A stretch of DNA of 64,000 nucleotides from Nibribacter ruber (GCF_009913235.1 NZ_CP047897.1:1755501-1819500), one strand, 5' to 3'. Positions 18,904 to 27,440 are shown, numbered from the stretch's first letter. Notes: generated from the letters alone by a model not told the origin. Program-made: numbers and translations.

Positions 18904-20160
18904 ATGTCATTAATTTTATACAATGCGGGCATCATGGCTTATGGAGTGGGCGCCAGACTGGCAGCTCCTTTCCATAAAAAGGCCGCGCTTTGGGTAAAAG
19001 GCCAGGACAACCTGCTGGACCGTATTGGTGCGGCCATGAAGGGCAACAAGAAGCGGGTGGCCTGGTTCCACTGCGCCAGCCTGGGCGAGTTTGAGCAAGG
19101 CCGGCCCTTGATAGAAGCCTTCAAGGAGAAGTACCCCAAATACAAGATAGTGCTCACGTTCTTTTCTCCGTCTGGGTATGAGGTCAGGAAGAACTACGCC
19201 GGCGCCGATTTCGTCTTTTACCTGCCACTGGACACCGCCGACAACGCTAAAAAGTTTGTGGCCCGGGTGCGGCCCAAGGTGGCTTTCTTCATCAAATACG
19301 AATTCTGGCACCACTATACCAAGGAACTGAAGAAGCGGCACATTCCTTTTTTCTCGGTGTCTACCATCTTCAGGCCCAACCAGATTTACTTCAGGAGCGG
19401 CGGCAGTTTCTATTGTAGAATCTTAAAGCGGTTCTCCTACTTCTTCACGCAAAACCAAGAGTCTGCCGAGTTGCTGGCCGGCATAGACATCAACAAGGTG
19501 ACCCTGGCCGGTGATACCAGAATGGACCGCGTGTTGCAAACCGCAGCCAACGCCGCGCCCATTCCGTTGGTAGATGCTTTTACCCTAGACCGCCCGGTGA
19601 TGGTGGTGGGCAGCAGCTGGCCCGAAGACATGAAGATCTTGCTGCCTTTCATACAGAAACATCTGGATCAGGTGAAATTCATCATAGCGCCGCACGAAAT
19701 CAAAGACAAGGAGCTACAGGAACTGGAGCAACAACTGGCCGGCAAAGCCATTCGGTTTTCCCAGGCCTCATCAGAGAAAGTAGGTTCGTTTGAGGTGCTG
19801 CTGATTGACAACATTGGCATGCTGAGCGCGCTGTACCAGTACGCAGATTACGCCTATGTGGGCGGGGCCTTCGGGAAGGGATTGCACAACACGCTGGAAC
19901 CAGCCGTGTTTGGCCCACCCTTGTTCTTCGGGCCCAAGTACCAGAAGTTTCAGGAGGCGCTGGACCTGGTAGAGATTGGCGCCGCGTTCCCCGTGAAATC
20001 TACGCAGGAACTGGAGGCCACCTTCAACACCTTGTTCAACAAGCCCAAGCAGCGCGCCAAAATAAAAGAAAACGTCACCCATTACATACACAAACAGGCA
20101 GGGGCCACCGGTCGTATCTTAGAAGCGCTGGAAACCTGGGTCCCCACTCCTACTACATGA
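18904..20160 (+). CDS. waaA: 3-deoxy-D-manno-octulosonic acid (Kdo) transferase
   Basis: 418 aa. An N-terminal hydrophobic anchor precedes the GT30 domain with WFHCASLGEFEQGRPL (acceptor-side motif with catalytic Glu), FFSPSGYE, LPLDTADNAKKFVARVRPKVAFFIKYEFW, and in the C-terminal half GSSWPEDMKI, IIAPHEI and YVGGAFGKGLHNTLEPA. It transfers Kdo from CMP-Kdo to lipid A precursors at the inner membrane. The last 4 nt (ATGA) overlap the rsgA start, so the two are translationally coupled. Confidence 0.95.
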   Translation: MSLILYNAGIMAYGVGARLAAPFHKKAALWVKGQDNLLDRIGAAMKGNKKRVAWFHCASLGEFEQGRPLIEAFKEKYPKYKIVLTFFSPSGYEVRKNYAGADFVFYLPLDTADNAKKFVARVRPKVAFFIKYEFWHHYTKELKKRHIPFFSVSTIFRPNQIYFRSGGSFYCRILKRFSYFFTQNQESAELLAGIDINKVTLAGDTRMDRVLQTAANAAPIPLVDAFTLDRPVMVVGSSWPEDMKILLPFIQKHLDQVKFIIAPHEIKDKELQELEQQLAGKAIRFSQASSEKVGSFEVLLIDNIGMLSALYQYADYAYVGGAFGKGLHNTLEPAVFGPPLFFGPKYQKFQEALDLVEIGAAFPVKSTQELEATFNTLFNKPKQRAKIKENVTHYIHKQAGATGRILEALETWVPTPTT

Positions 20161-21080
20161 TTGGCACCGTTATAAAATCAACCGGCTCTTGGTACTTGGT
20201 TCGCAACCACCAAAACGGGCAGTTATACCGCTGCCGGTTGCGCGGCAAGTTCAAAAACAAAGGCCTTAAGGTCAGCAATCCTATTGCCGTAGGCGATGAA
20301 GTAACCCTGGAGCTGGAAGGCAACGAAGGCCACGCAGTCATTACAGACATTGCCACGCGCCGCAACTACATCATCAGGAGGTCTACCCACAAGGCACACC
20401 ATGCCCACATTGTAGCCTCCAATTTGGACCAGGCGTTCCTGGTGGTGACGCTGGCCTCGCCGCGCACCTCCTTCGGGTTCATAGACCGCTTTCTGGTCAC
20501 CGCAGAGGCCTACCAGATTCCCACCACGCTGCTGTTTAACAAGAGTGATTTGTATGACCAAGAGGCGCAGGCGTATCTAAAACAGGTCATGGACTTGTAC
20601 GGACAGATTGGCTACCCCGGCATCAGTTGCTCGGCGCATACCGGCGAGGGCATTGACGAAATAAAAGGACTGCTCAAAGACAAAACCACCCTGCTATCGG
20701 GGCACTCGGGCGTGGGCAAAAGTACGCTCATCAACATCCTGGTTCCGGATCTGGCCCTGAAGACCTCAGAAATCTCAGCATTCTCAGACAAAGGCGTGCA
20801 CACCACCACCTTCGCCGAGATGTTTGAAGTAGAACCCGGCACCTATTTGATTGATACGCCCGGCATCAAGGAATTGGGCGTAGTGGAGATGAAGCGCGAG
20901 GAGATTGGCCACTACTTCCCCGAAATGCGCACCCGCCTGAACCAGTGCAAGTATAACAACTGCCTGCACCTCAACGAACCCGGCTGCGCCATCCAGGCCG
21001 CCGTCAAAGCCGGCAAAATCGCCCTGCCCCGCTATGAAAGCTATCTAAGTCTGCTGCAGGACGAGGACAGTCACCGGTAA
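20157..21080 (+). CDS. rsgA: Ribosome small subunit-dependent GTPase A
   Basis: 307 aa. An OB-fold N-terminal domain (GTVIKSTGSWYLVRNHQNGQLYRCRLRG) is followed by a circularly permuted GTPase: G4 NKSD, G5 SAHTGEG, G1 GHSGVGKST and G3 DTPG. The zinc site is near the C-terminus (NQCKYNNCLHLNEPGCAI: three Cys and one His). RsgA releases and checks 30S subunits late in assembly. It starts within the waaA stop codon. Confidence 0.95.
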   Translation: MIGTVIKSTGSWYLVRNHQNGQLYRCRLRGKFKNKGLKVSNPIAVGDEVTLELEGNEGHAVITDIATRRNYIIRRSTHKAHHAHIVASNLDQAFLVVTLASPRTSFGFIDRFLVTAEAYQIPTTLLFNKSDLYDQEAQAYLKQVMDLYGQIGYPGISCSAHTGEGIDEIKGLLKDKTTLLSGHSGVGKSTLINILVPDLALKTSEISAFSDKGVHTTTFAEMFEVEPGTYLIDTPGIKELGVVEMKREEIGHYFPEMRTRLNQCKYNNCLHLNEPGCAIQAAVKAGKIALPRYESYLSLLQDEDSHR

Positions 21081-21184
21081 ATGAGCCGCGAGTTCTAAGT
21101 CTTGAGTCGCAAGTCTTCCTCACAATTATCATCCTGAAAGGACCTTGTGGGCGAACTAGGTAAGCAGTGGATAGAGGAAGAACT

Positions 21185-21222
21185 CGTTTTTGGCCACTTT
21201 TCCAGAAAACAAGCCAAAAACG
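21185..21222. repeat. 38-nt palindromic repeat
   Basis: Exact 38-nt unit, left arm CGTTTTTGGCCACTTTTC, right arm GAAAACAAGCCAAAAACG; 105 nt downstream of rsgA. Confidence 0.88.
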
Positions 21223-21270
21223 GAAGCACTGCCAGTAAATCAGGCCTAAGCCAAAGATTGCAAAATTGCG

Positions 21271-21278
21271 TACCTTTG
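21271..21278 (+). promoter_or_regulatory. -7 promoter box of the cyclophilin gene
   Basis: TACCTTTG, 81 nt upstream of the ATG. The leader would carry an AGCACATCAGCA-type word repeat. Confidence 0.55.
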
Positions 21279-21316
21279 TATTGAAATTTGGTGCGCTATT
21301 GAAGGCACGCTCTTTC

Positions 21317-21356
21317 CAATAGCACATCAGCATATTTACTAATTAGCACATTATAC
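21317..21356. repeat. AGCACATCAGCACATTA-type word repeat, left copy
   Basis: TAGCACATCAGCATATT and TAATTAGCACATTA lie just before the cyclophilin ATG. An inverted copy lies downstream of the same gene. Confidence 0.7.
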
Positions 21357-21359
21357 AAC

Positions 21360-21818
21360 ATGAAAACTGCAGAAATCCATACCGCCAAAGGTGTCATGAA
21401 AGTAGAATTCTACGAGCAGGATGCCCCTAAAACCGTTGAAAACTTCACCAAACTGGCCAAAGAAGGCTTCTATGATGGTTTGGCGTTTCACCGCGTACTG
21501 CCTGACTTCGTGATTCAGGGCGGCTGCCCTAACTCCCGCGACGGCGCGAAAGGCATGGCCGGCACCGGCGGACCAGGTTACAAAATTGATTGCGAATTGA
21601 CGGGTGGCAACCAGTACCATGACCGTGGCGTGTTGTCAATGGCCCACGCAGGGCGTAACACCGGCGGTTCCCAATTCTTTATCTGCCACAGCCGCAACAA
21701 CACCGCTCACCTAGACAGAAACCACACTTGTTTCGGGAAAGTGGTAGAAGGCCTGGACGTGATTGATGAAATCAAAGCCGGTGACAAAATTGAGAAGATT
21801 GTAGTGACAGAAGCATAA
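21360..21818 (+). CDS. Cyclophilin-type peptidyl-prolyl isomerase
   Basis: 152 aa, cytoplasmic, no signal peptide. The active-site pattern FHRVLPDFVIQGGCP, MAHAGRNTGGSQFFICH and HLDRNHTCFGKVVEGLDV is complete, including the catalytic Arg (FHR) and the GSQFFI strand; the usual Trp is replaced by His (HLDRNH), as in many bacterial cyclophilins. It catalyses cis-trans isomerisation at prolines. The gene stands alone and is framed by inverted word repeats, with its own promoter and terminator. Confidence 0.93.
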   Translation: MKTAEIHTAKGVMKVEFYEQDAPKTVENFTKLAKEGFYDGLAFHRVLPDFVIQGGCPNSRDGAKGMAGTGGPGYKIDCELTGGNQYHDRGVLSMAHAGRNTGGSQFFICHSRNNTAHLDRNHTCFGKVVEGLDVIDEIKAGDKIEKIVVTEA

Positions 21819-21871
21819 GCTTTTTTAGATGCTAGTAGCTAGATTTTAGACGCTAGACTTCTTGTACATTC

Positions 21872-21909
21872 AAATAGCCGAGGGACGTTCGTTTCTCGGC
21901 TATTTTTTT
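21872..21909 (+). terminator. Intrinsic terminator of the cyclophilin gene
   Basis: AAATAGCCGAG pairs with CTCGGCTATTT, followed by a run of seven T. The T-run leads directly into a degenerate palindromic repeat arm. Confidence 0.85.
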
Positions 21910-21927
21910 GAAATCAGGCCAAAAACG
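21890..21927. repeat. Half copy of the palindromic repeat fused to a terminator
   Basis: Only the right arm GAAATCAGGCCAAAAACG is clear; the left arm is replaced by the terminator's CTCGGCTATTTTTTT. Confidence 0.6.
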
Positions 21928-21935
21928 GTATAATG

Positions 21936-21967
21936 TGCTAATGGTTGAATGTGCTGATGTGCTAATT
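21936..21967. repeat. Word repeat, right inverted copy
   Basis: AATGTGCTGATGTGCTAATT and TGTGCTAATGG are the complement of the word repeat at 21317-21356, so the cyclophilin gene is flanked by an inverted pair. Confidence 0.65.
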
Positions 21968-22020
21968 TCTGCTACTATCACGCAAACGTCGGCTTTTGCT
22001 ATGACTCCTACGCCTCTCAC

Positions 22021-22099
22021 CCTCGGCCTGTCCCCTGACAGGCCGGCGCCTCAGCCCTAAAAACATGCAATGGTTGTCCTGTCTGGGGACAGGCCGAGG
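22021..22099. repeat. 15-bp inverted repeat with nested competing hairpins
   Basis: CCTCGGCCTGTCCCC (22021-22035) and its exact complement (22085-22099) are 49 nt apart. Each arm can instead fold locally: CGGCCTGTC/GACAGGCCG (9 bp, 4-nt loop) on the left and CCTGTC/GACAGG (6 bp, 4-nt loop) on the right. The long and local forms exclude each other. No T-run follows. It lies between the 3' ends of the convergent cyclophilin and acyltransferase genes. Confidence 0.75.
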
Positions 22100-22143
22100 A
22101 GATGGTATATATAAAGCCTGAAGAGTTGGCGGTCAGGAGAAGC

Positions 22144-23121
22144 TTAATTCTTAATTAAAGAAAAGGCTTTGGCTCTAAGCTTTTGCAGCCATTGAAGGGG
22201 AGCGGGCAGGTTGTTGGCGCTCACAGAAAGAAAGTAGGTGGGTGTAGACCCAAAACTGCTGTAGAAGTCTGAGATGGGGCCTACTTCTGGGGCTTCAAAG
22301 TCATAGACCAGGTCTTGACCGGCATAGGCGTGCAGGATGTGGTCTACCAGAAAGGAAATGGCGTTGGTTTTCTTGCCTTCAGAGGTAGAGGAGTTAAAGA
22401 TGTAGATGAGCTTCTGGTTGTAGTGAAAGAGCATGATCATGGCCACCACTTCTTGCCGTGCATTCACCGCCTCGTGCATGGTCACCAAGCCTCGCGTAGA
22501 CGCTTCTGCGTACAGTTGCCGAAGCATTTTGTACTCATACTCCTCGCCAATGACCCCGTAAATCTTGTGGGCAATGTGCTCGGCAAAAATCTGAATGATC
22601 AGGTCTATGTTAACGGAAGGACGCACGATCAGCCCGGCGCGCTTGGCCTGATTGATGCGCCAGCGGCGGTCTTTCCGGTAGCCTGCCACAATGGCCGGAT
22701 ACCCTTTCTGGAGAGGCAGGTGATAGGTAGAGAAATGGGCCGTTTTAAACGAAGCCAAGCCAGTTTCCAGTAGTTGCGTGTTGCCAGTATTAAACTCGTA
22801 GCTGGAAATGACGGTGAACTGTTTCTGCAGAATCTGCCCCACCTGCTGCCATTCTTCCGGGGTGAGCGGTTCTCTGTGAAACACGCCCAGCTGCTGCGCA
22901 AAAATAGGTTGCCGTACCACCTTAAACCCGAACTTCTGGAACACCGGAATCGGCAGTATGGCCACGTATTGCCCAGCTTCTTCTTTAACGATGGCGTGCC
23001 AGCCGGGGGCTACAGTGTCCAGGTACCAGGTAAAACCATAGATGATGGCGTTGGAAGAGGCCTCCAGGCATTGATCCCACGCGGCAAAGTCAATCTCATG
23101 GTGTTGGAGGTAGCGGAGCAT
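22144..23121 (-). CDS. GNAT/FemAB-like acyltransferase
   Basis: 325 aa from the ATG at 23121 (MLRYLQHHEIDFAAWDQCLE). The two-lobe architecture of FemAB/BioF2-like proteins is suggested by WYLDTVAPGWHAIV, the PIFAQQLGVFHREPLTPEEW stretch, YRKDRRWRINQAKRAGL and the C-terminal LIYIFNSSTSEGKKTNAISFLVDHIL acceptor-loop region. Such proteins add amino acids or acyl groups to cell wall or lipid substrates; in Bacteroidota some act in capsule or lipid modification. Substrate unknown. It lies 84 nt downstream of the ZIP-like gene. Confidence 0.75.
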   Translation of the reverse strand: MLRYLQHHEIDFAAWDQCLEASSNAIIYGFTWYLDTVAPGWHAIVKEEAGQYVAILPIPVFQKFGFKVVRQPIFAQQLGVFHREPLTPEEWQQVGQILQKQFTVISSYEFNTGNTQLLETGLASFKTAHFSTYHLPLQKGYPAIVAGYRKDRRWRINQAKRAGLIVRPSVNIDLIIQIFAEHIAHKIYGVIGEEYEYKMLRQLYAEASTRGLVTMHEAVNARQEVVAMIMLFHYNQKLIYIFNSSTSEGKKTNAISFLVDHILHAYAGQDLVYDFEAPEVGPISDFYSSFGSTPTYFLSVSANNLPAPLQWLQKLRAKAFSLIKN

Positions 23122-23205
23122 GTAAAAGGTGCGTACGAACGTTCTGCGTCTTTGGTAATGCAGGACCAAGGCTCAAATTAGCAATTAGTTTTTGAGCCAT
23201 TGCTA

Positions 23206-23940
23206 TTACAGCAGCAACAAGAGCAGAGAATACGCGGCGGCTCCCACCAGAAAGGCAGAGAAAAAGCTTTTCCGCTCTTCGGGGAGCTCCTCTTTTAACA
23301 CGTTCAGGATGACGCCGCCAGCCAGGAACGCCAGCAGAAGCGCCGTGGCCGCCTCAGAGACGGCTAAGGCCAGGCCAACCATCCAACCCACCGCCAAGGA
23401 CAACACCAGGCACCAGCGCCCCACGTGGCGGTACCTTTCCTTATAGTGCTCCTTCAGCCCGAAGTCATTGACCACAAAATGCAGCGCCATGGCCACAAAA
23501 TACAGCAGCACTTCTTGCCAGTCCTGGCGTTCCCGCTGGTGCAGCAGGTAGCCAATCAAGGCGTTATAGACGGCAAACGAGAGAATATGGATCCAAAAGA
23601 CGGCCGGCGGCGGCGTGTCTGCACCGCCTTTTCCTGCTGCTCTGGACGTGATGGCCATACGTTCCAATCCGTAAAAAATCACCAGCCCCAACAGCGCCAT
23701 CAGGTACATATGGTGTTTCAGGAAAGACAGGCCCTGCTGGCGCGCCACTTCCTGCACATGTTCCTGGCCTTCCTGCAGTTCTGGGAAAAGGTGCAGAAAC
23801 ACATACGCCACCGACACGCCACCCGCCCCCGACAGCCAGATACTACGCGGCACCCCTTCCAGAAACTTGAGCTTCCCGGCAAACAGATGGACAATCATGA
23901 GACCTACCAACGGCAGCAGCGTGATGAAGAAACCAGGCAT
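23206..23940 (-). CDS. ZIP-like polytopic membrane protein
   Basis: 244 aa from the ATG at 23940. About seven or eight hydrophobic segments are visible. HLFPE at about residue 50 and a late EELPEE segment inside a Gly/Ala-rich helix (LAGGVILNVLKEELPEERKSFF) resemble the metal-binding helices of ZIP divalent cation transporters, but the classical HN..HE motif is not seen, so transport activity is uncertain. HFVVNDFGLKEHYKERY may supply further ligands. Cytoplasmic membrane. Confidence 0.6.
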   Translation of the reverse strand: MPGFFITLLPLVGLMIVHLFAGKLKFLEGVPRSIWLSGAGGVSVAYVFLHLFPELQEGQEHVQEVARQQGLSFLKHHMYLMALLGLVIFYGLERMAITSRAAGKGGADTPPPAVFWIHILSFAVYNALIGYLLHQRERQDWQEVLLYFVAMALHFVVNDFGLKEHYKERYRHVGRWCLVLSLAVGWMVGLALAVSEAATALLLAFLAGGVILNVLKEELPEERKSFFSAFLVGAAAYSLLLLLL

Positions 23941-24023
23941 GGGCAAGAGAGACAACAGGTTTGGTTCTTTTTACTCCCGTGCAGGCCTGAAAGTTTATCT
24001 GGTCCCCATTACCCCATAAATGC

Positions 24024-24059
24024 CAGAGGCCCGGGCAGCATTTACGCTCCGGGCCTCTG
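24024..24059. terminator. Strong hairpin between ZIP-like and MoxR genes
   Basis: CAGAGGCCCGG pairs with CCGGGCCTCTG around a 14-nt loop. No long T-run follows on either strand, so it may end or stabilise the MoxR transcript together with the adjoining palindromic repeat. Confidence 0.6.
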
Positions 24060-24063
24060 AACT

Positions 24064-24101
24064 CGTTTTTGGGCTATTTTCTGGAAAACAGACTAAAAAC
24101 G
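24064..24101. repeat. 38-nt palindromic repeat overlapping a stop codon
   Basis: Exact 38-nt unit: CGTTTTTGGGCTATTTTC and GAAAACAGACTAAAAACG. Its right end supplies the last two codons and the TAG of the MoxR gene. Confidence 0.9.
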
Positions 24102-25634
24102 GTCCTCGTCTTCATCGTCCTCATCTTCTTCACCCAGGCTAAAGCCGCCGCCAGAGAACATGCTGCTCAAAAGGTCTTTGAACTGCAAGCCAGCGGTGAG
24201 GCGGTTCCGGGAAATGAGGCTGTATTCGGCTAAGCCATGTAGACAGAACTCCATCCAGAAAAGATGCTCGGCCTCATTCTTGGGCGTGGGCTGAAACTTG
24301 TTCACCACCTCAGAAAGGCCCGGCACCTGGTTGAGCTCATGCTTGTATTCGGCGTCTGAGGCATCATTCAGAATGTCCAGGGTATGACCGTCAGAGAACC
24401 ACTCCGTTACCTTTTTGTACGGGTCTTTTTCCTTCTGTTTCTTGAACTTGTCTGGGTCTGGGAAATAGTGCACAAACTGCGTCCTGATGGCTTTGCCCAT
24501 CAATCTATAAGCCACGCCGCCGGCTCCCTCCTGCTCGCCTTCGTACACCAGTTCCACCTTGCCGGTCACGCTAGGTACGGCCGCCAGAAAATCAGTGACG
24601 CGCACATGCGTCTGTGATTCGCCGTTGATCAATACCCGGCGCTCGGCGGCGCTAATCACGCTTTCATAGGCAGAGATGGTCAAACGCGCTGATACTCCAG
24701 ATTTGGCATCTACATATTCACTTTCACGGGCCTCAAAGGCAATCTGCTCCACCAGGTCATGAATGAGCTCATGACCTAGCACGCGGTCTTTCTGGGCATC
24801 TGTGATGCGGGCCTCCTGCTTAGTAATGCGCTTGCCCACTTCCAGGCTCTTAGGGTAATGGGTGATGATTTGGGAATCAATACGGTCTTTGAGCGGGGTC
24901 ACAATAGAACCGCGGTTGGTATAATCCTCTGGGTTGGCCGTGAACACAAACTGAATGTCTAGGGGCAGCCTGATCTTGAAACCGCGTATCTGAATATCTC
25001 CTTCCTGCAGAATATTGAACAAAGACACCTGAATACGGGCCTGCAAATCTGGGAGCTCATTGATGACAAAAATGCCGCGGTGGGCTCTTGGTATCAACCC
25101 GAAGTGAATCACGCGCTCATCTGAGTACGGCAACTTGAGCGTGGCCGCTTTGATAGGGTCTGCATCGCCAATCAAGTCAGCCACGGATACGTCTGGCGTG
25201 GCCAGTTTCTCAGTGTAGCGCTCGGCGCGGGGTAGCCAGCCAATGGGCGTCTCATCGCCGTGGTGGGCAATCTGGTCCAGGGCGTAGCGGGAAAGCGGTT
25301 GCAGAGGGTCATCATTAAGCTCTGAGCCGGCCACCACGGGCACGTACTCGTCCAGCAGGTCTACCATGAGGCGAGCGATGCGCGTCTTGGCCTGACCGCG
25401 CAATCCCAGCAGGTTGATGTGATGACGGCTTAGGATGGCGCGCTGTAAGTCTGGAATAACGGTTTCTTCATAACCGTAGATGCCTGGAAACACTTCTTCA
25501 CCAGAGCTTAGCTTCTGGATGAGGTTGGCCCTGAGTTCTTCTTTGACGCTGCGCGGCTCATAGCCAGCGGCTTTCAGTTGTCCCAGGGTCTTTATTTTTA
25601 AAAGCTGGGCCGATGGTATATTGGTATAAAGCAT
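24093..25634 (-). CDS. MoxR/magnesium chelatase-like AAA+ ATPase
   Basis: 513 aa. The AAA+ core resembles the BchI/ChlI group: GLRGQAKTRIARLMVDLL is the Walker A loop (with Ala where Gly-Lys-Thr usually has Gly), FVINELPDLQARIQVSLFNILQEGD is the Walker B and adjacent region, and FVFTANPEDYTNRGSIVTPLKDRIDS holds sensor 1 and the arginine-finger region. The C-terminal 200 residues have no clear motif and end in an acidic EEDEDDEDEDRF tail. Partner is the vWA protein encoded 540 nt upstream, the usual chaperone-like pair. The tail's last residues come from a palindromic repeat. Confidence 0.85.
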   Translation of the reverse strand: MLYTNIPSAQLLKIKTLGQLKAAGYEPRSVKEELRANLIQKLSSGEEVFPGIYGYEETVIPDLQRAILSRHHINLLGLRGQAKTRIARLMVDLLDEYVPVVAGSELNDDPLQPLSRYALDQIAHHGDETPIGWLPRAERYTEKLATPDVSVADLIGDADPIKAATLKLPYSDERVIHFGLIPRAHRGIFVINELPDLQARIQVSLFNILQEGDIQIRGFKIRLPLDIQFVFTANPEDYTNRGSIVTPLKDRIDSQIITHYPKSLEVGKRITKQEARITDAQKDRVLGHELIHDLVEQIAFEARESEYVDAKSGVSARLTISAYESVISAAERRVLINGESQTHVRVTDFLAAVPSVTGKVELVYEGEQEGAGGVAYRLMGKAIRTQFVHYFPDPDKFKKQKEKDPYKKVTEWFSDGHTLDILNDASDAEYKHELNQVPGLSEVVNKFQPTPKNEAEHLFWMEFCLHGLAEYSLISRNRLTAGLQFKDLLSSMFSGGGFSLGEEDEDDEDEDRF

Positions 25635-25734
25635 CTTTTTATTGCTGGTTCTTAATGAATTGTTGATTGCGGGTGGTTGATTGTTCTTTCTGGACTTACG
25701 TAAAAATAGGAAAGGCTACTAGCCTGGATCTTCT

Positions 25735-25932
25735 ATGAAAAAAACGTCTGTGCCTACCTGGTTAACCGTCATTGCGCTTGTCTTGTTTGTAAGCGGGTTG
25801 CTTTTGCGTGTTTTCCATTGGGCCAGCCTCACCGTGGTGTTCACCCTCATTGGCCTTGGTCTGGTGCTACGGGTCATTGCCCGTGTCCTCCACTATCAAA
25901 ACGACCGCTCAGATTCCCAGGACCAGGACTAA
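25735..25932 (+). CDS. Small two-helix membrane protein
   Basis: 65 aa. Two hydrophobic helices (residues about 8-28 and 32-50) are followed by a charged tail NDRSDSQDQD. The first helix ends GLLLRVFHWA, a pattern also seen at the start of GldL-like proteins (KLFHWPG), but the protein is far too short for GldL. It is encoded on the opposite strand between the MoxR and vWA genes. Function unknown. A palindromic repeat begins 1 nt after its stop codon. Confidence 0.6.
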   Translation: MKKTSVPTWLTVIALVLFVSGLLLRVFHWASLTVVFTLIGLGLVLRVIARVLHYQNDRSDSQDQD

Positions 25933-25933
25933 C

Positions 25934-25971
25934 CGTTTTTAGGGTGTTTTCTGGGAAATAGGCGAAAAACG
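25934..25971. repeat. 38-nt palindromic repeat
   Basis: Exact 38-nt unit; left arm CGTTTTTAGGGTGTTTTC, right arm GAAATAGGCGAAAAACG. It starts 1 nt after the TAA of the small membrane protein gene. Confidence 0.85.
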
Positions 25972-26000
25972 ATTTGCTATTGGTAGGCACATCGGCTTTT

Positions 26001-26048
26001 GTAAACACCCCTCTACAGAGCTACGCTCAAGGGGAGAGTCTGCGCTTA
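26001..26048. repeat. GTAAACACCCC / TCAAGGGG shared intergenic block
   Basis: GTAAACACCCC, then TCAAGGGGAGAGTCTGCGCT. A matching block in the same order lies at 56407-56450. Confidence 0.55.
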
Positions 26049-26091
26049 GCCCAAGTCCTTTTCGTGTATGACAGAATGCGTGATATCATTT

Positions 26092-26178
26092 TCACATTTA
26101 CACACTCCCAATTGCACATCTCCAAATTTTCAAATCAAAAGAAATAGCACATCAGCACATTACCTAATTAGCACATTA
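26092..26178. repeat. AGCACATCAGCACATTA-type word repeat
   Basis: Words such as TTGCACATCTCCAAATTTTC and AGCACATCAGCACATTACC follow one another, then TAATTAGCACATTA. It sits 3' of the vWA gene. Confidence 0.7.
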
Positions 26179-27288
26179 GACCCGTTTCTTGCGATTGCGG
26201 CCGTAGTCTCTAAACACCAGGTCTCCTAGGCCTTGCAGACTGCTGTAGTAGGCCTGGCCATTGTTGACTTGGGTAAATTCTTCTACAAACTGTTGCAGGT
26301 AGGGGTCTGAGGCAATCATGAACGTAGTAATGGGAATGTTGAGTCTTCGGCACTGTGCGGCCAGATTGAGCGTTTTGTTCACCACTTTTCTATCCAACCC
26401 GAAACTGTTTTTATAGTACTTCAGACCTTCTTTGAGGCAGGTGGGCTTTCCGTCTGTAATCATGAAGATTTGCTTGTTGCTGGTTTTTCTGCGGCGTAGT
26501 AAGTCCATGGCTAGTTCAAGGCCGGCCACCGTGTTGGTATGGTACGGGCCCACCATCAGGTATGGCAGGTCTTTGACGGTTATCTGCCAGGCGTCATTCC
26601 CAAACACGATGATGTCTAGGTTGTCTTTGGGGTATTTGAGTTTGACCAGCTCGGCCAGGGCCATGGCTACCTTCTTGGCGGGCGTGATGCGGTCTTCGCC
26701 GTACAGTATCATGCTGTGCGAAATATCAATCATGAGCACGGTGCTGGTCTGGGTCTTGTGCTCTCGCTCGGTTACCTCCAGGTCGTTTTCTGTCAGGAAG
26801 AAGTCATCTGAGAGACCGTGGTGAATCTGGGCGTTCCTAATGGACTCGGTGAGTTCAATCTGCTCTGGCGCATCTCCGAAACGGAATTCGCGGCGGTCTG
26901 CGTTGGGCTCATCGCCTATGCCCGACTTGGGCGTGGTGTGGCTGCCGCGGCCGCCTTTCTTCAGCTTCCCGAAGATTTCCTCCAGCGCGCTCTTTCTAAT
27001 CTTCTGCTCGCCTTTGGCCTGTAGTTGGAACTGACCGTCCGGGCCTTTATCATCTATGTAGCCCTGTTTCTTGAGGTCTTCAAAGAAATCACCCATGCCA
27101 TAGGAATCGTCGGTGAGGCGGTACTTCTGGTCTAGCTGGTTGAGCCAGGACATGGCCTCCGCCACATCACCGGCGGTGAGGGTGATAATCTGCAAGAAAA
27201 TGTTGAGCAGTCCCTCAAAGCCTTTCTGGGTAGGTTCTTCGGGCACGAAATTGGTAAATCTATATCCGGCTGACATGGTAAAAGACAT
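26176..27288 (-). CDS. vWA-domain protein paired with MoxR ATPase
   Basis: 370 aa (ATG at 27276, four residues in, is an equally good start). The N-terminal ~190 residues are helical and carry a charged linker. The C-terminal vWA domain has an intact MIDAS: DISHSMIL (DxSxS), the central Thr region, and ITDGKPT. It resembles the D-type subunits of chelatase-like complexes and most likely works with the MoxR-like ATPase encoded downstream. Target unknown. Confidence 0.85.
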   Translation of the reverse strand: MSFTMSAGYRFTNFVPEEPTQKGFEGLLNIFLQIITLTAGDVAEAMSWLNQLDQKYRLTDDSYGMGDFFEDLKKQGYIDDKGPDGQFQLQAKGEQKIRKSALEEIFGKLKKGGRGSHTTPKSGIGDEPNADRREFRFGDAPEQIELTESIRNAQIHHGLSDDFFLTENDLEVTEREHKTQTSTVLMIDISHSMILYGEDRITPAKKVAMALAELVKLKYPKDNLDIIVFGNDAWQITVKDLPYLMVGPYHTNTVAGLELAMDLLRRRKTSNKQIFMITDGKPTCLKEGLKYYKNSFGLDRKVVNKTLNLAAQCRRLNIPITTFMIASDPYLQQFVEEFTQVNNGQAYYSSLQGLGDLVFRDYGRNRKKRV

Positions 27289-27290
27289 AA

Positions 27291-27440
27291 GAGGTAAGAC
27301 ACAAGATACAAGACGCAGGCAAGAACAGTTTCTTCTAGCTGGTATCCTTTTCTACACTACCCGCTTGAAAAGCCAGCTACCATTGTTCATCAAAAACCAA
27401 GAAAAATCTTGTGTCTTCTGTCTTACGTCTTGTGTCTATT
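27291..27440. repeat. Inverted words GTAAGACACAAGA / TCTTGTGTCTTC
   Basis: TAAGACACAAGATACAAGACG (27296 on) is mirrored by TCTTGTGTCTTCTGTCTTAC (27408 on), forming a loose inverted pair around ~85 nt upstream of the vWA gene. Confidence 0.5.
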
